A stretch of 64,000 nucleotides of DNA, taken from JBCBGF01 sp039820585 (GTDB lineage Bacteria > Pseudomonadota > Alphaproteobacteria > Rhodobacterales > Rhodobacteraceae). The notes below the pieces were generated by a model, which searched no databases, was not told the DNA's origin, and saw only the letters and a program-made list of their open reading frames with translations. The DNA lies in the NCBI GenBank assembly GCA_039820585.1, contig JBCBPV010000013.1, positions 5,937 through 69,936 of the forward strand, read 5' to 3'. Position numbers and translations under genes: made by a program. Position 1 is the stretch's first letter, and the number at the start of each line of letters is the position of its first letter. Below are positions 17,745-26,206 of this stretch, one piece after another.

Positions 17745-18290
17745 ATGGCAGACACGCCTTTGTGGATATTCGGCTATGGATCGCTGATGTGGGACCCGGG
17801 GTTTCCGCTTGATGAGCGGCAGATCGCCCGCCTGCGCGACTTTGGGCGCAGCTTTTGCATGCGCTCGATCCACCATCGCGGGACCGAAGCCGACCCTGGG
17901 CTGGTGCTGGCGCTTGATCCCCATCCCGGTGCGGCCTGCGAAGGGCTGGCGCTTCGTGTGCAAACCGGGGCGGAAGAGGCGACACTAGCCTATCTGCGCG
18001 AGCGTGAGCTGATCTCGTCGGCCTACCTGGAGCAAGAGGTCACGGTGCGCCTCGAAGACGGGCGTCAGGTGCAAGCTGTCACGTACGTGGTCGATACCGA
18101 TCACGTGCAGTACTGTGGCGGACTGGACCTTGAAACCCAGGCGGGGATCATCGCCCATGCGGTGGGTGGGCGCGGGCCGAACACCGAATATCTTTTCAAC
18201 ACGGTGGCGCATCTGGAAGACCTGGGCATCGCCGATGAAGAGCTGAGCTGGCTGGCCCGCCGGGTGCGGGCGATCACGGGCGAGGGGTGA
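17745..18290 (+). CDS. ChaC-like gamma-glutamylcyclotransferase
   Basis: The 181-residue product has the N-terminal glycine-rich substrate loop WIFGYGSLMWDPGF and the downstream region ACEGLALRV typical of ChaC proteins. These release 5-oxoproline from glutathione or other gamma-glutamyl compounds in the cytoplasm. The C-terminal GPNTEYLFNTVAHLEDLGI is also a ChaC hallmark. No operon partner; divergent from the DUF2125 gene and followed after about 75 bases by the MotA-like gene. Whether glutathione is the substrate is inferred from the family. Confidence 0.87.
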   Translation: MADTPLWIFGYGSLMWDPGFPLDERQIARLRDFGRSFCMRSIHHRGTEADPGLVLALDPHPGAACEGLALRVQTGAEEATLAYLRERELISSAYLEQEVTVRLEDGRQVQAVTYVVDTDHVQYCGGLDLETQAGIIAHAVGGRGPNTEYLFNTVAHLEDLGIADEELSWLARRVRAITGEG

Positions 18291-18368
18291 CAAGATTTCG
18301 ATGTTGGCAGCGCGGCCCACACAGCCTATCGTGGTTACAACTATAACTAGCGTCAGGACTTCCCCGTG

Positions 18369-19565
18369 ATGGATCGACGGGACCGACTGGACCGCGAGTC
18401 CGAGCCGCAATTTGCACAACCGGTCCGTCAGATCGTTCTGATGGTGCTGGTCCTTGGGCTTGTGGGGGCAGGGGCCTATATCGCCTTTCCCCGCGTGGCG
18501 CCGGTGTTTCTGGCCAATCCATATCTGAACGGCTTCATCGGGTTTGTGTTTGTCATCGGGGTGTTCGCCTGTTTCTGGCAGGTGTTTCAACTGATCAGTT
18601 CGGTGATCTGGATCGAAGGCTTCGCGTTGGAAAGGCCAGGCCACCAGTTCACGCGGGCGCCGCGACTGCTGGCGTCACTGGCGGCGTTGTTGCGCAGCCG
18701 TGGTGCGCGGATGCAAATCGGGTCTACCTCGGCCCGGTCGATCCTGGATTCCGTGGCCACCCGGATCGACGAGGCGCGCGATATCACGCGCTATATCGTC
18801 AACCTTTTGATTTTCCTCGGCCTTCTGGGGACGTTCTATGGGCTGGCCACCACGGTTCCGGCGGTGGTCGACACGATCCGCAGCCTTGCGCCTTCGGATG
18901 GAGATGAGGCGGTGGATGTGTTCTCTCGCCTGATCAACGGGTTGGAGGCGCAGTTGGGCGGCATGGGCGTGGCCTTTGCATCCTCTCTCATCGGGTTGGC
19001 CGGGTCTTTGGTTGTGGGTCTGTTGGAACTGTTTGCCAGCCACGGCCAGAACCGGTTCTACCGCGAGTTGGAAGACTGGCTGTCCACCATCACCCGCGTC
19101 GGTTTCTCGGCAGGCGATGGCGACGGCGATACGGGCGGAGATCTGGGCGCCGCATCGGCTGCGCTGGGGCATATGGCCCAGCAGATGGACGGTTTGAAGA
19201 CGCTCTATGAAAGCGGGGACGCCGCCCGCCACGACATGGACGCGCGCATTGCAGCCCTGTTGCAATCGGTCGAGGCGATGGCGCAGGGCGGTGAAGGCGG
19301 GCAGGACAAGTCGCTGGCCCGCATTGCCGCCGGGCAAGACCGGATGATCCAGCTGTTGGAGGCGCAGGCAGGCCAAGGCACCGCCGTGACCACCGCGGGC
19401 GAACCCGATACCGAGGCGCGGATGCGCCTGCGATCCATGGACGTGCAGCTGTTGCGCATTCTCGAAGAGCTGACGGCAGGCCGGCAAGAGATGCTGGGTG
19501 ACCTGCGGACCGAGATCAACCAACTGACCCGGGCGGTAGAGGCGCTGGGCCGCGGGCGCGGATAG
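18369..19565 (+). CDS. MotA/TolQ/ExbB-type proton channel protein
   Basis: The 398-residue inner-membrane protein has predicted helices near residues 20-42, 52-75, 140-163 and 195-220. The last two enclose the MotA/TolQ-like core (NLLIFLGLLGTFYGLATTV and GVAFASSLIGLAGSLVVGLL). The C-terminal 150 residues are helical and charged and probably cytoplasmic. The next gene, an OmpA-domain protein, starts directly after the stop, so the two likely form a stator-like pair coupling ion flow to the envelope. A GTG three bases upstream is an alternative start. Not a flagellar locus: no other motility genes nearby. Confidence 0.75.
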   Translation: MDRRDRLDRESEPQFAQPVRQIVLMVLVLGLVGAGAYIAFPRVAPVFLANPYLNGFIGFVFVIGVFACFWQVFQLISSVIWIEGFALERPGHQFTRAPRLLASLAALLRSRGARMQIGSTSARSILDSVATRIDEARDITRYIVNLLIFLGLLGTFYGLATTVPAVVDTIRSLAPSDGDEAVDVFSRLINGLEAQLGGMGVAFASSLIGLAGSLVVGLLELFASHGQNRFYRELEDWLSTITRVGFSAGDGDGDTGGDLGAASAALGHMAQQMDGLKTLYESGDAARHDMDARIAALLQSVEAMAQGGEGGQDKSLARIAAGQDRMIQLLEAQAGQGTAVTTAGEPDTEARMRLRSMDVQLLRILEELTAGRQEMLGDLRTEINQLTRAVEALGRGRG

Positions 19566-21209
19566 ATGGCTCTGACCCGCAGATCCGTGCAACGCATGTC
19601 GGGCTCGATCTGGCCGGGGTTTGTGGATGCGATGACGGCGCTGTTGCTGGTGCTGATGTTCGTCCTGACGATCTTCATGATCCTGCAATATGTACTGCAA
19701 CAGACGATCACCGGCCAGGAAAGCGAGCTGGATGAACTGGCGGGTGAGGTGACATCGCTTGCCCGGGCGCTGGGGCTGGAACAACAGCGCGTGGCGAACC
19801 TTGAAGACGAGACGGCGTCTTTGACCGCCGATCTGGACACCGCGCGCAGCCAGGCTGAAACGCAGGCCACGCTGATCGCCACACTCACCAGCCAGATCGA
19901 AAGCCAAGAGGCGCAATTGGCCGAAAGCGCGGCCCGCATCACCTCGTTCGAGGCGCAGGTGGCGACGCTTCTGGCCCAACGAGAGACGGCTTTGACCGAA
20001 CGCGATGCGGCCCAGGCGACGGTGGCCGAGTTGGAGGATGCGCAGACCCGGTTGATCGGGGAACAAGAGGCGTTGCAACTGGCGCTGGCCCAGGCCCGCG
20101 ATGAGATCGACGCGCAAGCCGAAGAGGCCCGCCTGGCGGCCGCCCGGCGTGAGGCCTTGGAGGCCTTGACGGCGGATTTGCAAGCCGAGGCGGACGCGGC
20201 CCAGGTCGCCCTGTCCGAGGCTGAGGCCACGCGCCTTGTCGATGCCGCCGCGGCCGAGGCGTTGCGTGATCGGTTGGCCAATGCGGAGGCGGAACTGACG
20301 GCGATGACCCTGGCGTTGGAGGAAGAGCGGCAGAGGGCGGAAGAAACGCTGACCCTGCTCGCCGCGGCGCGGGCAGCCGAAGAGGCCGCCGTGGACGCCG
20401 CCGAGCGGGAACTGACCGAAGCGGAAGAGCGTGCCGCGCTCCTCGCGGTGGCGAATGAGGCGTTGGAGGCGGAAGAGGCGAAGTCGGCCGAAGGCCAGCG
20501 GCGCATCGCACTGCTCAATCAGCAGATCGCCGAGTTGCGCACACAGCTCAGCTCGCTTCAAGCGGTGATCGATGAGGGCAATGCCCGTGATCAGGAGGCA
20601 TCGGTTCAGATCGAAGCGTTGGGCTCACAACTCAACACCGCGCTGGCGCGTGCTGCGGCGGAACAGCGGCGGCGGGCCGAGCTGGAAGAGGCAGAGCGGA
20701 TCCGGCTGGCCGAAGAGGCCGAAAGGCTGGCTGCCGAAGCGCAGGATCTGGAGCAATACCGCTCAGAGTTCTTTGGTGAGTTGCGTGCCGTGCTGGGCGA
20801 CGTCTCGGGCATAGAGATCGTGGGCGACCGGTTCCTGTTTTCCTCAGAAGTGCTGTTTGAAAGTGCCTCGGCGGATCTGGCCCCGGCTGGGCGCAACCAG
20901 ATCACCAGCGTGGCACAGATCCTGCTGAGCGTCGCAGATGAGATCCCCGATGGTCTGGACTGGATTCTGCGGGTGGACGGACACACCGACAACATCCCCC
21001 TGCAGCCCGGCGCCGAGTTTGAAGACAACTGGGAGCTTAGCCAGGCCCGCGCTCTATCGGTGGTGCGCTACATGACCGAACAACTTGGCTTTCCGCCCAA
21101 CCGTCTGCTCGCAGCGGGGTTTGGCGAATACCGTCCGGTGAACACAGACAACACGCCCGAGGCGCTCGCCCAGAACCGCCGGATCGAGTTGAAGCTGACC
21201 GAACGTTAG
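19566..21209 (+). CDS. OmpA-family peptidoglycan-binding protein with long coiled coil (MotB-like)
   Basis: The 547-residue product begins with a single membrane helix (WPGFVDAMTALLLVLMFVLT, with an Asp typical of MotB/TolR-type proton sites). About 350 residues of alanine-, glutamate- and leucine-rich heptad-like coiled coil follow. The C-terminal OmpA domain (about 415-547) contains LRVDGHTDNIP, SQARALSVVRYM and AQNRRIELKL, which bind peptidoglycan. The ATG follows the stop of the MotA-like gene with no gap. The pair is conserved in Rhodobacteraceae from memory; its role is unknown, probably envelope integrity or division. Confidence 0.82.
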   Translation: MALTRRSVQRMSGSIWPGFVDAMTALLLVLMFVLTIFMILQYVLQQTITGQESELDELAGEVTSLARALGLEQQRVANLEDETASLTADLDTARSQAETQATLIATLTSQIESQEAQLAESAARITSFEAQVATLLAQRETALTERDAAQATVAELEDAQTRLIGEQEALQLALAQARDEIDAQAEEARLAAARREALEALTADLQAEADAAQVALSEAEATRLVDAAAAEALRDRLANAEAELTAMTLALEEERQRAEETLTLLAAARAAEEAAVDAAERELTEAEERAALLAVANEALEAEEAKSAEGQRRIALLNQQIAELRTQLSSLQAVIDEGNARDQEASVQIEALGSQLNTALARAAAEQRRRAELEEAERIRLAEEAERLAAEAQDLEQYRSEFFGELRAVLGDVSGIEIVGDRFLFSSEVLFESASADLAPAGRNQITSVAQILLSVADEIPDGLDWILRVDGHTDNIPLQPGAEFEDNWELSQARALSVVRYMTEQLGFPPNRLLAAGFGEYRPVNTDNTPEALAQNRRIELKLTER

Positions 21210-21210
21210 G

Positions 21211-21266
21211 GTCTTTGGTCGTAAAATATCCCGGGGGATGCCCGCAGGGCCGGGGGCAGAGCCCCA
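21211..21266 (+). repeat. 56-base dispersed palindromic repeat, copy 2
   Basis: Starts GTCTTTGGTCG one base after the stop of the OmpA-domain gene and matches copy 1 (8756-8811, minus strand) at 51 of 56 positions. It contains a GCCC-GCA-GGGC hairpin. It lies just before the terminator shared with clpA. Confidence 0.8.
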
Positions 21267-21272
21267 AGAATA

Positions 21273-21299
21273 AAAACCCCCGCACGTGGCGGGGGTTTT
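21273..21299. terminator. bidirectional intrinsic terminator
   Basis: AAAACCCCCGC pairs with GCGGGGGTTTT over a 5-base loop, flanked by A's on one side and T's on the other. It lies between convergent OmpA-domain gene and clpA and suits both. Confidence 0.88.
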
Positions 21300-21305
21300 G
21301 CTATC

Positions 21306-23627
21306 TCAGTCCGCGGTCAAAAGCGGCGGTTTCTTCGATGACAATCGCCGCGCTTCTGGCGGTTCGATCCGCAGATCAATCTCGCCGTTCTTGACTCCGA
21401 CCTTCACCAGACCGCCTTTTGCCAGTTTCCCAAACAGCAGCTCTTCCGCCAGCGGCTTCTTGATGTGCTCCTGGATCACACGGCCCAGCGGGCGCGCGCC
21501 CATCTTATCATCATAGCCCTTTTCACCCAGCCATTCGGCGGCGGGTTTGGTCAGCTCGATGGTGACGTTGCGATCCATCAGTTGCGCTTCGAGTTGCAGA
21601 ACAAACTTCTCGACCACAGCGAGGATGGTGTCCTTGCCCAGGGGCGCAAAGCTGATCACCGCGTCAAGGCGGTTGCGGAATTCCGGCGTGAACGTCCGCT
21701 CGATCGCGGCGGTGTCCTCGCCCTCGCGCCGGTCGCGACCGAACCCGATGGCTTCCTTTGCCTGTTCTGCGGCGCCCGCGTTGGAGGTCATGATCAGGAT
21801 CACGTTGCGGAAATCCACCTGGCGACCGTTGTGGTCGGTGAGTTTGCCGTGGTCCATCACCTGCAACAGGATGTTGTAAACATCCGGGTGCGCTTTCTCG
21901 ATCTCGTCGAGCAGAAGCACGCAATGCGGGTGCTGGTCGATGCCGTCGGTCAAAAGACCGCCCTGGTCGAAGCCCACATAGCCTGGGGGGGCACCGATCA
22001 GGCGGCTGACAGCGTGCTTCTCCATGTATTCCGACATGTCGAAGCGCAGGAGTTCCACGCCCAGTGTATCGGACAGTTGCTTCGCCACTTCCGTCTTGCC
22101 GACACCGGTGGGACCGGCGAACAGGTAGTTGCCGATGGGTTTTTCGGGCTCACGCAGGCCAGCCCGCGCAAGTTTGATCGCCGATGACAACGCTTCGATT
22201 GCATTGTCTTGTCCGAATACGACGCGCTTGAGTGTGGCTTCCAGATCCTTCAGAACCTCGGCATCGTCCTTGGAGACGTTCTTGGGCGGGATCCGCGCGA
22301 TCTTGGCCACGACAGCCTCAATCTCTTTGGCGCCAATGGTCTTGCGTCGCTTGGATTCCGCAACCAGATGCTGGGCCGCGCCGGCCTCGTCAATGACGTC
22401 GATAGCTTTGTCGGGCAGCTTGCGGTCGTTGATGTACCGCGCTGACAGTTCCACGGCGGTCTTGATCGCATCCGAGGTGTATTTGATGTCGTGATGCGTC
22501 TCGAAATAGGGCTTGAGGCCCTTGAGGATTTTGACGCTGTCTTCGACCGTTGGCTCGTTCACGTCGATTTTCTGGAACCTGCGGCTCAGGGCGCGGTCTT
22601 TCTCGAAATGCTGACGGAACTCTTTGTAGGTCGTGGAGCCCATGCAGCGCAGTTTGCCGCCCTGCAACGCCGGCTTCAGCAGGTTCGAGGCGTCCATGGC
22701 CCCGCCCGACGTGGCGCCAGCACCGATGACGGTGTGGATCTCGTCTATGAAAAGCACCGCATCGGGATGTTCTTCCAACTCATTGACGACGGCTTTCAAA
22801 CGCTCCTCAAAATCCCCACGATAACGCGTACCGGCCAATAGCGCGCCCATGTCGAGCGAAAAGATCGTGGCCCCCGACAGAACCTCGGGCACCTCGTCGC
22901 CGACAATCTTCCGTGCGAGGCCCTCTGCGATGGCGGTTTTTCCCACGCCCGGATCACCCACCAGAAGCGGATTGTTCTTGCGGCGGCGACAGAGCACCTG
23001 CACGCAGCGCTCAACCTCATGCTCGCGTCCGATCAGCGGGTCGACGTCGCCCTTGCGCGCCTTGGAATTCAGATCGACGCAATACTTGGCGAGCGCTGAT
23101 TCCTTGCCGTCTTCTTCCGGCTGGCTTTGCGTCTCTTCCTCGAAGTCGGACGCACCCTGTACGGGGCGGGCTTCGCCGAAGCTTGGGTTTTTGGCAACGC
23201 CATGCGCTATGAAATTCACCGCGTCGTAACGCGTCATTTCCTGTTCTTGTAGGAAATAGGCCGCGTTTGATTCCCGCTCAGCGAAGATCGCCACCAGCAC
23301 GTTGGCGCCGGTCACTTCCGTGCGACCCGACGATTGGACGTGGATCGCCGCGCGTTGGATTACACGCTGGAAGGCTGCGGTTGGCACCGCCTCTGACCCT
23401 TCCACATCGGTCACAAGCGTCGACAGATCGTCCTCGATGAACTCCAGCAAGGTTTTCTTGAGCGAATCCAAATCCACCGAACACGCCTGCATTACCTTTG
23501 CCGCGTCCGGTTCGTCGATCAGCGCCAGCAGCAGATGCTCCAACGTCGCCAATTCGTGGCGGCGAGCATTGGCAAGTGCCAGGGCGGCATGAATGGCTTG
23601 CTCAAGCGTATTCGAAAATGAAGGCAC
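21306..23627 (-). CDS. clpA: ATP-dependent Clp protease ATP-binding subunit ClpA
   Basis: Hexameric AAA+ unfoldase that feeds substrates to ClpP. The 773-residue product has the N-terminal Clp repeat domain (FSNTLEQAIHAALALANARR), the first Walker A GDPGVGKTAIAEGLA, the second Walker A GPTGVGKTEVAKQLS, and the ClpP-docking IGFG loop region. I chose the GTG at 23627, which follows AGAGGAGC; the frame is open 40 codons further up but that part is unlike ClpA. No clpS gene is seen next to it, although clpS often precedes clpA in other bacteria. Confidence 0.95.
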   Translation of the reverse strand: MPSFSNTLEQAIHAALALANARRHELATLEHLLLALIDEPDAAKVMQACSVDLDSLKKTLLEFIEDDLSTLVTDVEGSEAVPTAAFQRVIQRAAIHVQSSGRTEVTGANVLVAIFAERESNAAYFLQEQEMTRYDAVNFIAHGVAKNPSFGEARPVQGASDFEEETQSQPEEDGKESALAKYCVDLNSKARKGDVDPLIGREHEVERCVQVLCRRRKNNPLLVGDPGVGKTAIAEGLARKIVGDEVPEVLSGATIFSLDMGALLAGTRYRGDFEERLKAVVNELEEHPDAVLFIDEIHTVIGAGATSGGAMDASNLLKPALQGGKLRCMGSTTYKEFRQHFEKDRALSRRFQKIDVNEPTVEDSVKILKGLKPYFETHHDIKYTSDAIKTAVELSARYINDRKLPDKAIDVIDEAGAAQHLVAESKRRKTIGAKEIEAVVAKIARIPPKNVSKDDAEVLKDLEATLKRVVFGQDNAIEALSSAIKLARAGLREPEKPIGNYLFAGPTGVGKTEVAKQLSDTLGVELLRFDMSEYMEKHAVSRLIGAPPGYVGFDQGGLLTDGIDQHPHCVLLLDEIEKAHPDVYNILLQVMDHGKLTDHNGRQVDFRNVILIMTSNAGAAEQAKEAIGFGRDRREGEDTAAIERTFTPEFRNRLDAVISFAPLGKDTILAVVEKFVLQLEAQLMDRNVTIELTKPAAEWLGEKGYDDKMGARPLGRVIQEHIKKPLAEELLFGKLAKGGLVKVGVKNGEIDLRIEPPEARRLSSKKPPLLTAD

Positions 23628-23800
23628 GCGTCGTGCTCCTCTACTTGGGCCGGGAGGGTACGAGGGCCCGCCAGACCGTGACCTCTTGGTATTAAAGTTC
23701 GGTGATCTTTCCGAAGCTTCAAGAGTTTTTTGCTCAATTCCCATCACAAACTGTGTCGTGACGGAAAAGTCTCACAGAACTGGCGCGAATTTCGGCGCGA

Positions 23801-24568
23801 TCAGAACCGGTCTTTGCGGCGCCGGATTTCGGCAAAGGCGTCCGCGTCACTTGCCTCTGACATATCTATTGCCGCTTTAACCTCCGGCAACCGGGCGCGC
23901 AGAAACGGGTTGGTTTTCAGTTCTAGCGCAAGTGTGGCAGGCACCGTTGGTTGCCCTGCGGCGCGCGTCTCGGCGATGGCGCCGACGCGAGACATAAGGT
24001 CGGGATTGCCCGGTTCAATGGTCTGGGCAAATTTGGCGTTGGCGGCGGTGTATTCATGGCCCGAGCAGATCAGCGTCATCGGGGGCAGCTTGGCCAGCTT
24101 GCTGAGCGAGGCCCACATCTGGTCCGGCGTGCCCTCAAACACCCGCCCGCATCCGCAGGCCATCAGGCTGTCGGCGGTGAAGGCCGCGCCTGCATCGGGC
24201 ACATAAAAGGCAATGTGCCCGACGGTGTGGCCAGAGACATCCATCACCTGTACGTCATGGTTTCCAAACACGTGCGTGTCGCCATCCCCGACTGCGATAT
24301 CCAGCGGTGGCAGGCGATTTGCATCCGCGGCGGCGCCTATCACGGTGCTTCCATAGTGGTCTTTAAGCGCAGCGACCCCCGCAATATGATCGTCATGGTG
24401 ATGGGTGATCCAGATTTCATCAAGCCCCCAACCCCGGCCGTCCAGCGCCGCCACGATTGGCGATGCCTCGGGCGCATCGATCAGCGCGGTGGTGCCTGCG
24501 TCTGCGTCGTGCAAAAGGAAGGCATAGTTGTCGGAAAGACAGGGGACTGTGACGATCTCAAGGGGCAT
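23801..24568 (-). CDS. gloB: hydroxyacylglutathione hydrolase (glyoxalase II)
   Basis: Hydrolyses S-lactoylglutathione to lactate and glutathione, the second step of methylglyoxal detoxification. The 255-residue metallo-beta-lactamase-fold protein shows ITHHHDDHIAG (T-H-x-H-x-D-H), SGHTVGHIAFY, the metal-bridging Asp in FTADSLMACGCGRVFEG, and the C-terminal family end TNPFLR and RRRKDRF. The ATG at 24568 was preferred over one 16 codons upstream because MPLEIVTVPCLSDNYAFL is the usual N terminus. It is divergent from a methyltransferase gene. Confidence 0.94.
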   Translation of the reverse strand: MPLEIVTVPCLSDNYAFLLHDADAGTTALIDAPEASPIVAALDGRGWGLDEIWITHHHDDHIAGVAALKDHYGSTVIGAAADANRLPPLDIAVGDGDTHVFGNHDVQVMDVSGHTVGHIAFYVPDAGAAFTADSLMACGCGRVFEGTPDQMWASLSKLAKLPPMTLICSGHEYTAANAKFAQTIEPGNPDLMSRVGAIAETRAAGQPTVPATLALELKTNPFLRARLPEVKAAIDMSEASDADAFAEIRRRKDRF

Positions 24569-24629
24569 GGCGTTTCTGATTGTCTGCGGTATGGTGCGGT
24601 AACTCTCGCCGAACACCGGGCTGTCTGCA

Positions 24630-25376
24630 ATGCACCTTGATGTGCTCGACCTGAGAAGCTTCTATTATCGCACGGGGCTTGGGCGTGCGGCCCAGCGGGC
24701 CATTCGTGATCAGGTGCGCACGTGTTGGCCCGATACCAAGGGCATGAGCGTTGTGGGCTTTGGCTTTGCCACGCCGCTTCTGCGTCCGTTTCTGGGCGAG
24801 GCGGATCGGGTGATCGGGCTGATGCCAGGCCAGCAGGGGGTCATGCCCTGGCCTGCTGGGGCCAATAACCTGTCAGTTTTGTGCCATGAGACGCTTTGGC
24901 CGCTGGAATCCGGCAGCGCGGATCGCCTGGTTCTGATGCACGGGCTGGAGACCAGCGAAGATCCGTTTGCCCTGCTTGAGGAATGCTACCGCGTGCTGGC
25001 ACCACAGGGACGGGCGTTGTTCATCGTGCCGAACCGGGGCGGGCTTTGGGCGCGGCGGGATGTAACGCCGTTTGGGTTTGGCAGGCCCTACACGCTGGTG
25101 CAGCTGGAAAACCAGTTGAAAAGTCACGATTTTGAGCCGCAGCGCCATATGGCGGCGCTGTTCCAGCCGCCGTCGACCAAGCCGTTCTGGATGAAAACCG
25201 GGGCGATGTGGGAAAAGTTCGGGCGGCGGGTGTCGAACGGGATCGCGGGTGGGGTGCTTATTCAGGAGGTGGTCAAGCAGGTGCCTGCACCGCCGCGGCG
25301 CGGGCTTCCCGAAGCGGTGCGCAAGCCGCTGCGTGTGCTGGATGGCATCACTCAACCAGCGCCGAAACCCGTGTAA
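24630..25376 (+). CDS. class I SAM-dependent methyltransferase
   Basis: The 248-residue product starts MHLDVLDLRSFYYRTGLGRA and has a Rossmann-like methyltransferase core: VVGFGFATPLL, the acidic region, HGLETSEDPFALLEECYRVL, then LAPQGRALFIVPNR. This resembles the methyltransferase type 11 proteins often found divergent from gloB in Rhodobacteraceae. Substrate unknown. It shares the short intergenic region with gloB and precedes the ATP synthase operon, from which it is separated by about 270 bases. Confidence 0.8.
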   Translation: MHLDVLDLRSFYYRTGLGRAAQRAIRDQVRTCWPDTKGMSVVGFGFATPLLRPFLGEADRVIGLMPGQQGVMPWPAGANNLSVLCHETLWPLESGSADRLVLMHGLETSEDPFALLEECYRVLAPQGRALFIVPNRGGLWARRDVTPFGFGRPYTLVQLENQLKSHDFEPQRHMAALFQPPSTKPFWMKTGAMWEKFGRRVSNGIAGGVLIQEVVKQVPAPPRRGLPEAVRKPLRVLDGITQPAPKPV

Positions 25377-25645
25377 GTGCCTAGGAATCGAGCACATGGT
25401 CAGAATCGCTTTAGTTTTTTGATCTCTCCAAATCGCGCAATCGGTCGCAGTTCGCATAAGGCTTTGAAATAAAGGTACTTCCAACTGATGCGCCGCGCTG
25501 GCAAGGCGGTTGCGGGGTGCTGAGACGTCTGTTACATCCACGCTGATTTCACGGCCCGCCGTCCTGGCGGGTCGCAACGTATCCTAACCTCGGGTGCCGC
25601 TGGATGGCGCAAAGGGCTGGGAAAGAAGACATCGAAAGGGTGGAC

Positions 25646-26206
25646 GTGTCCGAACCAGCTTCGATTTCGACCGGGATTGCCGCCCGTTATGCGACCGCAA
25701 TCTTTGAATTGGCCCAAGAAGACAAATCCCTGCCAGCTTTGGAAAATGACATCGAAGTGTTAAGCGGCGCATTCGGCGACAGTGATGATTTCCGTGCCTT
25801 GATCAACTCGCCGGTCTACAGCCGCGATGAGCAGGCGTCGGCCATTACCGCGATTGCCGGGAAGATGGGCCTGAGCGGGACGGTCACCAATTCGCTCGCG
25901 CTGATGGCGTCCAACCGCCGTTTGTTCGTGTTGCCGCAGCTTTTGTCGGAACTTGCCCGCCTGATTGCCGATCACAAGGGCGAAGTGTCCGCAGAAGTGA
26001 CTGCCGCATCCGCGCTGAGCGCTGCGCAGCAGGCGAAACTTGCAGAGACGCTGAAAGCGCGCGTCGGTAAAGATGTGAAGATCAATATGGCCGTCGATGA
26101 AAGCCTCATTGGCGGTCTTGTCGTTAAGGTCGGCTCGCAGATGATCGATACGTCGATCCGGTCCAAGCTTGCCGCACTCCAGAACACCATGAAAGAGGTC
26201 GGATAA
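25646..26206 (+). CDS. atpH: F1F0 ATP synthase subunit delta
   Basis: Delta (OSCP) subunit of the F1 part, joining F1 to the peripheral stalk at the membrane. The GTG at 25646 gives a 186-residue protein starting MSEPASISTGIAARYATAIF, the standard length; GAAAGGG sits about 6 bases upstream. An ATG 14 codons further upstream is possible but unusual. Overlaps atpA by one base (TAATG). First gene of the five-gene F1 operon; the F0 genes (atpI, B, E, F) are not in the window, as is usual for alphaproteobacteria. Confidence 0.94.
   Translation: MSEPASISTGIAARYATAIFELAQEDKSLPALENDIEVLSGAFGDSDDFRALINSPVYSRDEQASAITAIAGKMGLSGTVTNSLALMASNRRLFVLPQLLSELARLIADHKGEVSAEVTAASALSAAQQAKLAETLKARVGKDVKINMAVDESLIGGLVVKVGSQMIDTSIRSKLAALQNTMKEVG

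Noticed and set aside
18369..21209. Zorya-type defence system (MotA-like plus OmpA-like pair)
   Set aside because: ZorC, ZorD or ZorE-like genes are absent, the neighbours are housekeeping genes, and the pair looks like a core Rhodobacteraceae envelope pair.
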